DNA of 64,000 nucleotides from Burkholderiales bacterium (GTDB taxonomy: Bacteria > Pseudomonadota > Gammaproteobacteria > Burkholderiales > Nitrosomonadaceae). The stretch spans positions 1-64,000 of the forward strand of contig JACKLU010000001.1 in assembly GCA_024235735.1 (NCBI GenBank), given 5' to 3'. The notes under the pieces are model-generated. The model saw only the letters and a list, made by a program, of their open reading frames with translations. It was not told the origin of the DNA and did not search any database. Positions 1-8,782 of this stretch are shown here, in pieces. A program made the translations under genes and the position numbers. How positions within the stretch are numbered: position 1 is the stretch's first letter; each line of letters starts with the position of its first letter.

Positions 1-220
1 CCAACTTCCTTCTGTAGGCGGTAGTGCAATGATTTCAGCATTTTTGAGTGCTGGAGCTTGGGTAATTATTTCTTGATTTAAAACAAGATGAGTAGTTAAT
101 GCAATTGATCGCTGAAAACTAATGAGTGCTTGGGCAACGTCATACATCTCGATCCGGCGATCATCAGCAAGCTTGCCAGAGAATGGATAGCGTGAACCCT
201 ACAATATCTTCTCCCATCAT
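1..220 (-). pseudogene. 5' part of a conserved hypothetical gene, probably frameshifted, running off the left edge
   Basis: Reading leftwards, two ATG codons at 220 and 217 follow a GGAG-type ribosome site and open a short frame that stops at 164-166. The next frame is open from 198 to the window edge and reads like a real protein: residues such as IEMYDVAQALISFQ, then ALTTHLVLNQEIITQAP. The two pieces overlap and would join with a one-base shift between about 170 and 195. This suggests a frameshifted gene, or less likely a start inside the second frame. I do not know the function; the second stretch resembles the N-terminus of a conserved uncharacterised family. The gene would lie downstream of nrdB on the same strand, 90 bases away. 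Confidence 0.45.
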
Positions 221-309
221 TGGTCTCCGCTTATAGTCACATAGATATGCCTAAGTAACATGTCCGACAAAAAAATCGCATAATCTGGCTGCATCGACTG
301 CTGCACCCC

Positions 310-1497
310 TCAATCCCAACTCAACGCCCCTCCCGTCTGATACTCAATCACCCGCGTTTCAAAGAAGTTCTTCTCTTTCTTCAGGTCGATCATTTCCGAC
401 ATCCACGGGAATGGGTTATTCGCATCCGGATAGAGCGGATCCAGTCCGATCTGCTGGCAGCGGCGGTTGGCGATGTAGCGCAGGTATTCCTTGAACATCG
501 GCGCATTCAAGCCGAGTACGCCGCGCGGCATGGTGTCTTCCGCGTAGCGGTATTCCAGCGCCACGGCCTTGCGCATCAGACCGGCGATTTCTTCGCGGAA
601 TGCCTTGGTCCACAGGTGCGGATTTTCCATTTTGATCTGGTTGATGACATCGATGCCGAAATTGCAGTGCATCGACTCGTCGCGCAGGATATATTGATAC
701 TGTTCCGCCGCGCCGGTCATTTTGTTTTGCCGGCCCAGCGCCAGAATCTGGGCGAACCCGACGTAAAAGAACAGTCCTTCCATGATGCAGGCAAACACGA
801 TCAGGCTTTTGAGCAGTTGCTGATCGGTTTCCATGGTGCCGGTTTTGAAGCCGGGATCGGTCAGCGTATCGATGAACGGAATCAGGAATTCATCCTTGTC
901 GCGGATGGACTCGATTTCATGATAGGCATTGAAAATTTCGCCTTCATTCAAGCCGAGCGATTCGACGATATACTGGTACGCATGCGTATGAATCGCTTCC
1001 TCAAACGCCTGGCGCAGCAAATATTGGCGGCATTCGGGGTTGGTGATATGGCGGTAGGTGCCCAGCACAATATTATTCGCCGCCAGTGAATCCGCGGTAA
1101 CGAAGAAACCCAGATTCCGCTTGACGATGCGGCGTTCATCTTCGGTCAGACCGTTGGGATCTTTCCACAGCGCGATATCCCGGCTCATGTTGATTTCCTG
1201 CGGCATCCAGTGATTGGCGCAGGCGGCGAGGTATTTGTCCCAGGCCCATTTGTATTTGAAGGGCACCAGCTGATTCACATCCGCGCTGCAATTGATGATT
1301 TTCTTGTCTTCCACCGCAACGCGGCGGAGCGGACTGCCCGCCGCAGCCTGTTCGCCGGATTCTTCCGACGATTCCGTGGATTGATCTCCACTATTGCCGT
1401 GATACATGCCGGACAATCCGGCATGGCGGGGATCGCTGGTAAGCATCGGACTTGCGGGTTTTTTGGGCTGTCTGGGTTCGTCTTCAAATGTCAGCAT
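310..1497 (-). CDS. nrdB: Class I ribonucleotide reductase, small (radical) subunit NrdB
   Basis: Small subunit of the aerobic ribonucleoside-diphosphate reductase, which makes dNTP precursors in the cytoplasm together with NrdA. It carries the di-iron carboxylates of the ferritin-like fold: the ADSLAANN segment, FEEAIHTHAYQYI and RDESMHCNFG. The Tyr in HTHAYQY (about residue 174) lines up with the radical tyrosine of E. coli NrdB, so a tyrosyl radical enzyme is expected. The ATG at 1497 is preferred because AAGGAAG lies 8-9 bases upstream; a TTG at 1503 is also in frame. The first 60 residues are a low-complexity extension rich in Ser, Glu and Gly. The C-terminus ends GGALSWD, the usual tail for docking on NrdA. 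It follows nrdA by about 60 bases, so cotranscription is likely. Confidence 0.95.
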   Translation of the reverse strand: MLTFEDEPRQPKKPASPMLTSDPRHAGLSGMYHGNSGDQSTESSEESGEQAAAGSPLRRVAVEDKKIINCSADVNQLVPFKYKWAWDKYLAACANHWMPQEINMSRDIALWKDPNGLTEDERRIVKRNLGFFVTADSLAANNIVLGTYRHITNPECRQYLLRQAFEEAIHTHAYQYIVESLGLNEGEIFNAYHEIESIRDKDEFLIPFIDTLTDPGFKTGTMETDQQLLKSLIVFACIMEGLFFYVGFAQILALGRQNKMTGAAEQYQYILRDESMHCNFGIDVINQIKMENPHLWTKAFREEIAGLMRKAVALEYRYAEDTMPRGVLGLNAPMFKEYLRYIANRRCQQIGLDPLYPDANNPFPWMSEMIDLKKEKNFFETRVIEYQTGGALSWD

Positions 1498-1558
1498 GTT
1501 CAAGCTTCCTTATAGTATGTATGTCATTCATTGTGCTGTTGATCGGAGTCCGGCAGCG

Positions 1559-4432
1559 CTACTGGCAGGATTCGCAGCTTTCATCGTCAATGGCGCAGTA
1601 TTTGATTTCTACTGTAGTGGTTTCCATACTGCTGACACCTTGAATGCCGCCATGCGCGGGGACAGCGTTCAGCGCGCCGGACTGCACGGTGGATTTTTCC
1701 GCCATGGTCGCACCCAGGGAGCGCAGATAATAGGTGGTTTTCAGGCCGCGCAGCCAGGCTAGTTTATACGTGTCATCGAGTTTCTTGCCGGAAGCGCCCG
1801 CCATATAGATATTGAGCGACTGCGACTGATCAATCCATTTCTGCCGACGCGCCGCTGCTTCGATCAACCAGCGCGGATCCATTTCAAAAGCCGTGGCGTA
1901 AAGCATGCGGATGTCTTCGGGAATGCGGTCGATTTTACTGACTGCGCCATCAAAGTATTTCAGATCGGCGATCATGACTTCATCCCACAAGTGGCGCGCT
2001 TTCAGATCACGCACCAGGAATTTGCTGGTGATGGTGAACTCGCCGGAGAGATTGGATTTGACATACAGATTCTGGTAGGTCGGTTCGATGCTCGCCGATA
2101 CGCCGACGATATTGGAAATCGTGGCGGTTGGCGCAATCGCCAGGCAATTGGAATTGCGCATGCCATATTTTTTGATCTGTTTGCGCAACGCTTCCCAGTC
2201 CAGTGTGACAGCCATGTCGGCTTCGACATAGCCGCCGCGCTCTTCTTGTAGCAGCTGGAGTGATTCATGCGGGAGTATGCCGCGATCCCACAGGCTGCCT
2301 TTAAAGGTGCTGTAGCAGCCGCGTTCCTTGGCCAGTTCGCTGGAGGCCCAGTACGCTTCATAAGCGATTCGCTCCATTGAGCGGTCGGCAAATTCGACGG
2401 CTTCCGCTGAAGCATAAGGAATACCCAGATGATGCAGGCAATCCTGGAAACCCATGATGCCCAAACCTACCGGACGGTGGCGAAGATTGGCGTTTCTGGC
2501 CTTGGCCACTGCGTAGAAATTAATGTCCACAACATTGTCGAGCATGCGCATGGCCGTGCGTATGGTGCTTTTCAGTTTATCCGTGTCGAGTTCGCCATTG
2601 TTCAAATGCGCGAGCAGATTAATGGAGCCCAGGTTGCACACCGCGATTTCCTTTTCGCTGGTATTGAGCGTGATTTCCGTGCACAGATTCGAACTGTGTA
2701 CCACGCCAACATGGTTTTGCGGCGAACGGATGTTGCATGGATCCTTGAAAGTAATCCAAGGGTGGCCGGTCTCGAACAGCATGCTCAGCATCTTGCGCCA
2801 AAGCTGCACGGCAGGAATTTTTTTATACAAGTCAAACTCACCGCGCTCGACTCCGGCTTCATAGGCCAGATAAGCCTGCTCGAACGCACGGCCGAATTTA
2901 TCGTGCAGATCCGGAACATCCGCCGGGGAGAACAGGGTCCATTCGCTGTCTTCCATGACACGTTTCATGAACAGATCGGGAATCCATGTCGCGGTATTCA
3001 TGTCATGCGTGCGGCGCCGGTCGTCGCCGGTATTTTTGCGCAATTCCAGAAATTCCTCGATATCGAGGTGCCAGCACTCCAGGTAGGCGCACACCGCGCC
3101 CTTGCGTTTGCCGCCCTGATTTACCGCGACAGCGGTGTCGGAAACGACTTTCAGAAAAGGCACGACGCCCTGTGATTTGCCGTTGGTGCCTTTGATGCGC
3201 GAACCCATGGCGCGCACGGCCGTCCAGTCATTGCCGAGACCGCCGGCGTATTTGGAGAGCAGCGCGTTTTCCTTGATGGCTTCATAAATACCGTCAAGAT
3301 CATCGGATACGGTGGTCAGATAGCATGAAGACAGTTGCGAGCGACAGGTACCGGAATTAAACAGTGTCGGCGTGGAACTCATGAAATCAAAACGCGATAG
3401 CACATTGTAAAATTCGATGGCGCGTGATTCGCGATCGATTTCATTGAGCGCGAGTCCCATGGCAACACGCATGAAAAATGCCTGTGGCAACTCAATGCGC
3501 TTTTCCCTGATGTGCAGAAAATAGCGGTCATACAAGGTTTGCAGGCCGAGGTAATCAAATTGCAGGTCGCGGTCAGCCTGAAGCGCCTCGGCCAGTCTGG
3601 CCAGATCAAATTGCGCCAGCCGTTCATCGAGCAGACCGGCTTCAATACCTTTTTTGATAAAAGCCGGAAAATAACCGGCATAGTGCGTTTGCATTTCCTC
3701 CTGCAATACTTCCTCGCCCAGCACTTCGGCGCGGATGTTGTTCAGCAGCAGGCGTGCAGTGACATAACCGTACGCCGGTTCTTTTTCAATCAGCACGCGC
3801 GCCGACATAATGGCGGATTTCCGGACTTCTTCCAGCGTGACGCCGTCATACAGTTCGCGTAATGTCGCTTTCAGAATCGGCGCAGGATTGACGACATCGC
3901 CAAGACCGGCGCAGGAAGATTCGATCAGCGCGGTCAATCGCGGCAGGTCGAGTGGAATGCGGTTTCCCTTGTCGGTGACATAACAGATTTCTTCCTGCGA
4001 TTTCGCAGGATTCAGTTCCTTCAGACGCGCACGTTCGCGCGCGCGCTCTTCACGATACAGCACATAGGCCCGCGCCACGTCGTGTTCGCCGGAGCGCATC
4101 AGCGCGAGTTCAACCTGGTCCTGAATATCTTCGATGTGAAATGTACCGCTGTCCGGCTTGCGGCGCAGAAGTGCATTGACGACATCCTGCGTCAGGCGGC
4201 TGACCAGTTCGCGCACACGCACCGATGCGGCGCCCTGGCCGCCATCGACAGCAATAAACGCCTTGGTCATGGCCACAGAAATTTTGATGGGTTCAAAGGC
4301 GACAACAGCGCCATTGCGGCGAATGATTTTGTATTGAGAAAATTGCTTGGTGTCGATATGGATATCCACAAAATCTTTAATCTCGAGGTTGCGGGATAGC
4401 GTAGGACTTGAGGATTCGGTAACTGGCTGCAT
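1559..4432 (-). CDS. nrdA: Class I ribonucleotide reductase, large catalytic subunit NrdA
   Basis: Catalytic subunit that reduces ribonucleoside diphosphates. At about 957 residues it is longer than E. coli NrdA (761). The extra length is N-terminal, with an ATP-cone near residues 35-130 and a second cone-like helical segment around 150-260, implying allosteric control of activity by ATP/dATP. Active-site pieces are visible: NSGTCRSQLSSCYL, NLCTEITLNT with the AVCNLGSINL cysteine, and a C-terminal CESC pair that shuttles electrons from thioredoxin or glutaredoxin. The ATG at 4432 is chosen because GAGGGAG sits 9 bases before it; an upstream extension to 4474 lacks such a site. The promoter region carries two candidate NrdR boxes. 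Confidence 0.96.
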   Translation of the reverse strand: MQPVTESSSPTLSRNLEIKDFVDIHIDTKQFSQYKIIRRNGAVVAFEPIKISVAMTKAFIAVDGGQGAASVRVRELVSRLTQDVVNALLRRKPDSGTFHIEDIQDQVELALMRSGEHDVARAYVLYREERARERARLKELNPAKSQEEICYVTDKGNRIPLDLPRLTALIESSCAGLGDVVNPAPILKATLRELYDGVTLEEVRKSAIMSARVLIEKEPAYGYVTARLLLNNIRAEVLGEEVLQEEMQTHYAGYFPAFIKKGIEAGLLDERLAQFDLARLAEALQADRDLQFDYLGLQTLYDRYFLHIREKRIELPQAFFMRVAMGLALNEIDRESRAIEFYNVLSRFDFMSSTPTLFNSGTCRSQLSSCYLTTVSDDLDGIYEAIKENALLSKYAGGLGNDWTAVRAMGSRIKGTNGKSQGVVPFLKVVSDTAVAVNQGGKRKGAVCAYLECWHLDIEEFLELRKNTGDDRRRTHDMNTATWIPDLFMKRVMEDSEWTLFSPADVPDLHDKFGRAFEQAYLAYEAGVERGEFDLYKKIPAVQLWRKMLSMLFETGHPWITFKDPCNIRSPQNHVGVVHSSNLCTEITLNTSEKEIAVCNLGSINLLAHLNNGELDTDKLKSTIRTAMRMLDNVVDINFYAVAKARNANLRHRPVGLGIMGFQDCLHHLGIPYASAEAVEFADRSMERIAYEAYWASSELAKERGCYSTFKGSLWDRGILPHESLQLLQEERGGYVEADMAVTLDWEALRKQIKKYGMRNSNCLAIAPTATISNIVGVSASIEPTYQNLYVKSNLSGEFTITSKFLVRDLKARHLWDEVMIADLKYFDGAVSKIDRIPEDIRMLYATAFEMDPRWLIEAAARRQKWIDQSQSLNIYMAGASGKKLDDTYKLAWLRGLKTTYYLRSLGATMAEKSTVQSGALNAVPAHGGIQGVSSMETTTVEIKYCAIDDESCESCQ

Positions 4433-4549
4433 TGATTTTGACTCCCTCTGATTCATTGGCATGAAATAAACCAACGTGATTCCAAAGCGTTAACCGGGTA
4501 ATATCCAGTTGAATCTGAATAAACTGAACACACTGGCTGAATCTTTAAA

Positions 4550-4605
4550 CCACTATATATTGTATTCGTGTGATGCTGATGCATAACCGGTAGTATATAG
4601 AATAC
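4550..4605. promoter_or_regulatory. Candidate tandem NrdR boxes upstream of nrdA
   Basis: Two AT-rich palindrome-like 16-mers lie upstream of nrdA: CCACTATATATTGTAT at 4550-4565 and GTAGTATATAGAATAC at 4590-4605. The first is close to the known NrdR-box pattern (ACAC-W-ATATAT-W-GTGT); the second is weaker. Their centres are 40 bp apart, close to four helical turns, as expected for cooperative binding. NrdR represses ribonucleotide reductase genes in many bacteria. The assignment is by pattern only. Confidence 0.55.
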
Positions 4606-4783
4606 GAATTCAGTTTGTAAACACAAATTGATTATTCTTTTTGGCGCGGCAGTAAATCAGTCTATTCTCGGGCAGTCTCCAGGGATAAATACGCAGATTT
4701 GTGTCGCGTAATTATGCGATTGCGCTTGCGCGTGTTGTTGTTTAATACATGCTGCATTTTTAATGCACCCGCTATGCTGTTCG

Positions 4784-4925
4784 GAGACCTTTGCACGGTT
4801 ACTACGCGGCACGATAATTGCGTTAAAAATTTGCGAAAAATGCTCATTTACTCGGTGTAAACTCCGCTCTTTCGCAAATTTTTGCCTTATTCTCGCACCG
4901 CTCATGCACACCGTGCAAAGGTCTC
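4784..4925. mobile_element. MITE-like element with 15-bp perfect terminal inverted repeats
   Basis: GAGACCTTTGCACGG at 4784-4798 is the exact reverse complement of CCGTGCAAAGGTCTC at 4911-4925, giving a 142-bp element. Inside it, AAAAATTTGCGAAA (about 4825-4838) is mirrored by TTTCGCAAATTTTT (about 4870-4883), so the element can fold into a nested hairpin. It has no coding capacity. I see no clear target duplication. It sits between divergent nrdA and aas, ending 41 bases before the aas start codon, so it may affect aas expression. The ends resemble IS5-type termini from memory, but this is unverified. Confidence 0.6.
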
Positions 4926-4966
4926 GTCCGGACTGAAAGCTGTCTATTTTGTTATGGAGAAAATCA

Positions 4967-7900
4967 ATGCACCCTGATCAATGGCATCTGCTGAAAACCA
5001 GACGCTTCCTGCCGCTCTTTCTGACCCAGTTTTTGGGAGCGTTCAATGACAATGTATTCAAGAATGCATTGATTATTCTGATTACCTATACTGTCATTGA
5101 GCAATCAGCGCTGAGTCCGCAGGTGATGATCACGGTCGCCGCAGGTATTTTTATCCTGCCTTTTTTTCTGTTCTCGGCAGTGGCGGGACAAATTGCGGAC
5201 AAATACGACAAAGCCAGACTGATCCGTATCATCAAGGCGGCCGAGATCGTGCTTATGCTCGGCGCAGCCCTGGGATTTTTCTGGCAGCATACCGGACTAC
5301 TGATGCTGATTCTGTTTCTGATGGGCACGCAGTCTGCTTTTTTCGGGCCGCTCAAGTATGGCATCCTGCCCGACCAACTGGAGGAAAATGAATTAATCGG
5401 CGGCAATGCGCTGATCGACAGCAGCACTTTTGTTGCCATTCTGCTGGGTACGATTTGCGGTGGCTTGCTGATCATGGCCGAGGGTGGTCCGCTGATTATT
5501 TCCGTCATCGTCATCGCGGTGGCTGCGCTGGGTCTGTTCGCCAGCTTTTCGATACCGCCAACACAGCCTGCGGATGCCAGTCTGAAAATCCACTATAACT
5601 TTCTGATCGAAACATATGCCATCCTCCGGCAGATACGCCAGCATCCGGTCATTTTCCGTTCCATTCTCGGCATTTCCTGGTTCTGGCTGTTTGGCGCCAG
5701 CTTTTTGTCTCAATTTCCGACATTCGCCAAAGAAGTCATCGGCGGGAATGAACAGGTCGTCACGCTTTTTCTGGCTACGTTTACGATCGGCATCGCGATC
5801 GGTGCGTTGTTGTGCAACCGCTTGCTTAAAGGCGAAATTGCCGCCACTTATGTGCCGCTGGCCATAATCGGCATGACGCTGTTTACCGTGGATATGTATC
5901 TGGCCAGCACGGGGCTTGCGCAGAATAACGCTGATGTGCTGATCGGTGCGGGTGTTTTTCTCGAATCGCTGGCGCATTGGCGTATTCTGATGGATCTGCT
6001 GGGTATTTCAATCTGCGGCGGCATCTACATCGTTCCGCTGTATGCGATTATCCAGGATCGCGCCGAAATGTCGCATATGTCCCGTACATTTGCCGCGAAT
6101 AATATCCTGAATGCGTTGTTCATGGTGATTTCGGCGGCGGCAATCAGCATCATGCTGGCCTATGCATTTTCGGTTGTCGATGTGTTTCTGGCGATTGCCG
6201 TCATAAATGGCTTCATGGCGATTTACATCAGCAGTCTTTTACCGCAGGCATTGGTTAAATCCATCCTGCGCTGGATTTTTCAGGTGTGCTACCGGCTGGA
6301 TGTCAAGGGTATCGAGCATTTTCAGAAACTCGATGACAAAACCATTATTGTCGCCAATCATTTGTCGTTTCTGGATGCGCTCCTGATCGGCGCGTATGTG
6401 CCGCAGCATGTCAGTTTTGCCATCAATACACATATTGCCCGGCGCTGGTGGCTGAGGCCTTTTTTGTTTCTGGCGGACACCATTGCGCTTGATCCTGCCA
6501 ATCCGCTGTCGACGCGGCAATTGATCGACCGGGTGAGAAAAGGGCGCAGGATTGTCATTTTTCCCGAAGGACGGTTAACCGTTACCGGTTCACTGATGAA
6601 AATATACGAAGGGCCAGCGCTGATCGCCGATAAAGCAGCGGCGCAGGTGCTGCCGATTATTATTTCCGGCGCGCAATACACGCCTTTTTCCCGGTTACGG
6701 GGCAAAGTCCGGATTCGCTGGTTTCCCAAAATAACCATGACCGTCATGCCGCCGCTGAAGTTCGATCTGTCGCCGGGTATCCGTGGCAGAAAACGGCGTC
6801 AGGCTGCCGGGATCAAGCTCTATGACGTGATGTCCTATATGATGTTTCAAAGCAATCATCTGGAACAGACGCTGTTTCAATCATTACTGGATGCACGCTC
6901 AATTCACGGCGGCAGTCATATCATCGCCGAAGACGTGGAGCGGAAGCCGGTCAATTACCGGCAATTGATCATGCGCTGCTACATCCTTGGCGCGGTATTA
7001 AAAAAGCAAACGAAGCACAACGCGGCAGTCGGCGTGTTGCTGCCGAACATGGTCAGTACGCTGATCTGTTTTTTTGCATTGCAGGCTTACGGGCGAATAC
7101 CCGCGATGCTGAATTATTCCAGCAGCGCAAAAAATCTGATTGCGGCCTGTACGGCTGCCGCGATTGAAATCGTTATCACTTCGAGACGGTTTATTCAGGC
7201 GGGCAAACTGACGCATCTGGTCGAGGCGCTGGAATCCCGGCAGGTCAGGATAATTTATCTGGAAGATCTGGCGCAGCGGATTTCCATTCCGGCCAAAATC
7301 AAAGGCGCGCTGGCCAGTCTGGCGCCGCAATGGTTTTATCGAATGATCAGCGCATCCGCCGATGCGCGTGCGGATGCCGATAGCACAGCGGTGATCCTGT
7401 TTACCTCCGGATCGGAAGATGTACCCAAAGGCGTTTTGCTGAGCCATAAAAATATCCAGGCCAATCGTTATCAGGTGTCGTCGCGTATTGATTTTGGTCC
7501 GACCGATATCGTTTTTAACGTACTGCCCGTGTTCCATTCCTTTGGTTTGACCGGCGGCACGCTGCTGCCTGTTCTGTCGGGCATCCGGACTTTTTTCTAT
7601 CCGTCGCCCCTGCATTACCGGATTATCCCGGAGCTTGTTTATGATACCAACGCCACATTAATGTTCGGCACCGACACTTTTCTTGCCGGTTATGCACGCT
7701 TTGCGCATGCTTATGACTTTCAAAGCATACGTTACGTTTTTGCCGGTGCGGAGAAATTGAAAGATGAAACGCGCCAGCAATGGGCGGAACGATTCGGCGT
7801 GCGCATTTTTGAAGGCTACGGTTCGACAGAAACGTCGCCCATCCTCAGCCTGAATACACCGATGCATAACAAACCCGGTACGGTCGGCCGCCTGCTGCCG

Positions 7901-8413
7901 GGCATCGACCACCGTCTGGAAGCGGTTGCCGGCATACCCGATGGCGGCAAGCTGCTGGTTTCCGGTCCGAATGTCATGCAAGGCTATTATTTTGCAGATC
8001 GACCGGCCAAACTGCATCCGCCGGAAGGAGACTGGTATGACACCGGCGATATCGTTTCCATCGATGAAATGGGCTTCATCACCATTCAGGGCCGTGTAAA
8101 ACGATTTGCCAAAATCGGCGGTGAAATGGTTTCACTGACGGCAGTGGAGAATTACATCAGCCAGCTCTGGCCGGAATACAGTCACGCCGTGACGCACTTG
8201 CCTGATCCCAAAAAAGGTGAACAGATCATTTTGGTGACAACACATCCGCACGCCCAGCGTGAAGCGCTGGTCAGTTATGCGAAACAGAACGGCATCAGTG
8301 AGTTGAGCATTCCCAGAACGCTGTTGCAGATCGACGAAATCCCGCTGCTGGGTACCGGGAAAGTCGATTACGTCACCTTGAAAACATGGGTTGAGTCGCG
8401 TCTGGAAGCGTGA
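4967..8413 (+). CDS. aas: LplT-type transporter / lysophospholipid acyltransferase / acyl-ACP synthetase fusion
   Basis: Inner-membrane protein of about 1148 residues that joins three steps of lysophospholipid recycling. Residues 1-430 form an MFS transporter of the LplT type (FNDNVFKNALIILITY, many membrane helices). Residues about 440-650 are a PlsC-like acyltransferase with NHLSFLD (the HX4D box) and FPEGR. The rest is an AMP-forming acyl-ACP synthetase with LFTSGSEDVPKG, GYGSTETSP and YDTGD. In E. coli these are the separate proteins LplT and Aas; fusions are common in other Proteobacteria. The ATG at 4967 is preceded by GGAG; a TTG at 4949 in frame is less likely. The promoter region holds a MITE. 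Confidence 0.93.
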   Translation: MHPDQWHLLKTRRFLPLFLTQFLGAFNDNVFKNALIILITYTVIEQSALSPQVMITVAAGIFILPFFLFSAVAGQIADKYDKARLIRIIKAAEIVLMLGAALGFFWQHTGLLMLILFLMGTQSAFFGPLKYGILPDQLEENELIGGNALIDSSTFVAILLGTICGGLLIMAEGGPLIISVIVIAVAALGLFASFSIPPTQPADASLKIHYNFLIETYAILRQIRQHPVIFRSILGISWFWLFGASFLSQFPTFAKEVIGGNEQVVTLFLATFTIGIAIGALLCNRLLKGEIAATYVPLAIIGMTLFTVDMYLASTGLAQNNADVLIGAGVFLESLAHWRILMDLLGISICGGIYIVPLYAIIQDRAEMSHMSRTFAANNILNALFMVISAAAISIMLAYAFSVVDVFLAIAVINGFMAIYISSLLPQALVKSILRWIFQVCYRLDVKGIEHFQKLDDKTIIVANHLSFLDALLIGAYVPQHVSFAINTHIARRWWLRPFLFLADTIALDPANPLSTRQLIDRVRKGRRIVIFPEGRLTVTGSLMKIYEGPALIADKAAAQVLPIIISGAQYTPFSRLRGKVRIRWFPKITMTVMPPLKFDLSPGIRGRKRRQAAGIKLYDVMSYMMFQSNHLEQTLFQSLLDARSIHGGSHIIAEDVERKPVNYRQLIMRCYILGAVLKKQTKHNAAVGVLLPNMVSTLICFFALQAYGRIPAMLNYSSSAKNLIAACTAAAIEIVITSRRFIQAGKLTHLVEALESRQVRIIYLEDLAQRISIPAKIKGALASLAPQWFYRMISASADARADADSTAVILFTSGSEDVPKGVLLSHKNIQANRYQVSSRIDFGPTDIVFNVLPVFHSFGLTGGTLLPVLSGIRTFFYPSPLHYRIIPELVYDTNATLMFGTDTFLAGYARFAHAYDFQSIRYVFAGAEKLKDETRQQWAERFGVRIFEGYGSTETSPILSLNTPMHNKPGTVGRLLPGIDHRLEAVAGIPDGGKLLVSGPNVMQGYYFADRPAKLHPPEGDWYDTGDIVSIDEMGFITIQGRVKRFAKIGGEMVSLTAVENYISQLWPEYSHAVTHLPDPKKGEQIILVTTHPHAQREALVSYAKQNGISELSIPRTLLQIDEIPLLGTGKVDYVTLKTWVESRLEA

Positions 8414-8433
8414 TCAGTCACGATGAGATCTTC

Positions 8434-8477
8434 TGGAAGATTGCCGGTCAGGATTAATCCCGTCAGGCAATCTTCCA
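8434..8477. other. 12-bp perfect hairpin after aas
   Basis: TGGAAGATTGCC at 8434-8445 pairs with GGCAATCTTCCA at 8466-8477 around a 20-base loop, 20 bases past the aas stop and between convergent genes. No T-run follows on either side, so a classic intrinsic terminator is not supported. It may stabilise the 3' end or be a repeat. Confidence 0.5.
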
Positions 8478-8516
8478 ACCGGATACCAACGCCGCACGAG
8501 TCGCACAAAACCAGCG

Positions 8517-8738
8517 TTATAAGCCGATATCAAAAGTTTCAATATCCGCTTTTAAGCGCTGCGCGAGTGCTTCGATCTGTGTTGCGGTATTTTCCCGGTC
8601 TTTTGCGATGGCGCTCCTGACCAGCATGGCCATCTTCTCAAAATCGGCAGCAGACAAACCTTGCAGTGCCTCGGAAGAGAGTTCCTGTTTGAATCGATTG
8701 ATTACGTTATCTGCAATGTCATGTATAGCGTTATTCAT
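8517..8738 (-). CDS. Small hypothetical protein, helical
   Basis: A 73-residue protein with no membrane segment or signal peptide. The composition (Ala, Leu, Glu, charged residues, no Cys) and heptad-like spacing suggest two amphipathic helices, possibly a coiled coil: one in residues 3-24 and another in 30-66. The ATG at 8738 has a moderate AGGTAA site upstream. It is convergent with aas and lies 44 bases downstream of the short-chain dehydrogenase on the same strand, so it could be cotranscribed with that gene. I do not recognise the family. Codon use looks like the neighbouring genes, which supports a real gene rather than a chance frame. Confidence 0.6.
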   Translation of the reverse strand: MNNAIHDIADNVINRFKQELSSEALQGLSAADFEKMAMLVRSAIAKDRENTATQIEALAQRLKADIETFDIGL

Positions 8739-8782
8739 TGGATTTACCTAAAAAGAAGTTGAATCGTAACCGAAGCAGGTCG

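Noticed and set aside
4657..4911. Minus-strand open frame across the MITE
   Set aside because: It is a by-product of the nested inverted repeat, and has no ribosome site or protein-like composition.
5393..5977. Long antisense frame inside aas
   Set aside because: It mirrors the codon bias of the real gene on the other strand and encodes a low-complexity Arg/Gln/Asp-rich chain.
8434..8477. Hairpin after aas as an intrinsic terminator
   Set aside because: No T tract follows the stem on either strand, so it is listed only as a hairpin.
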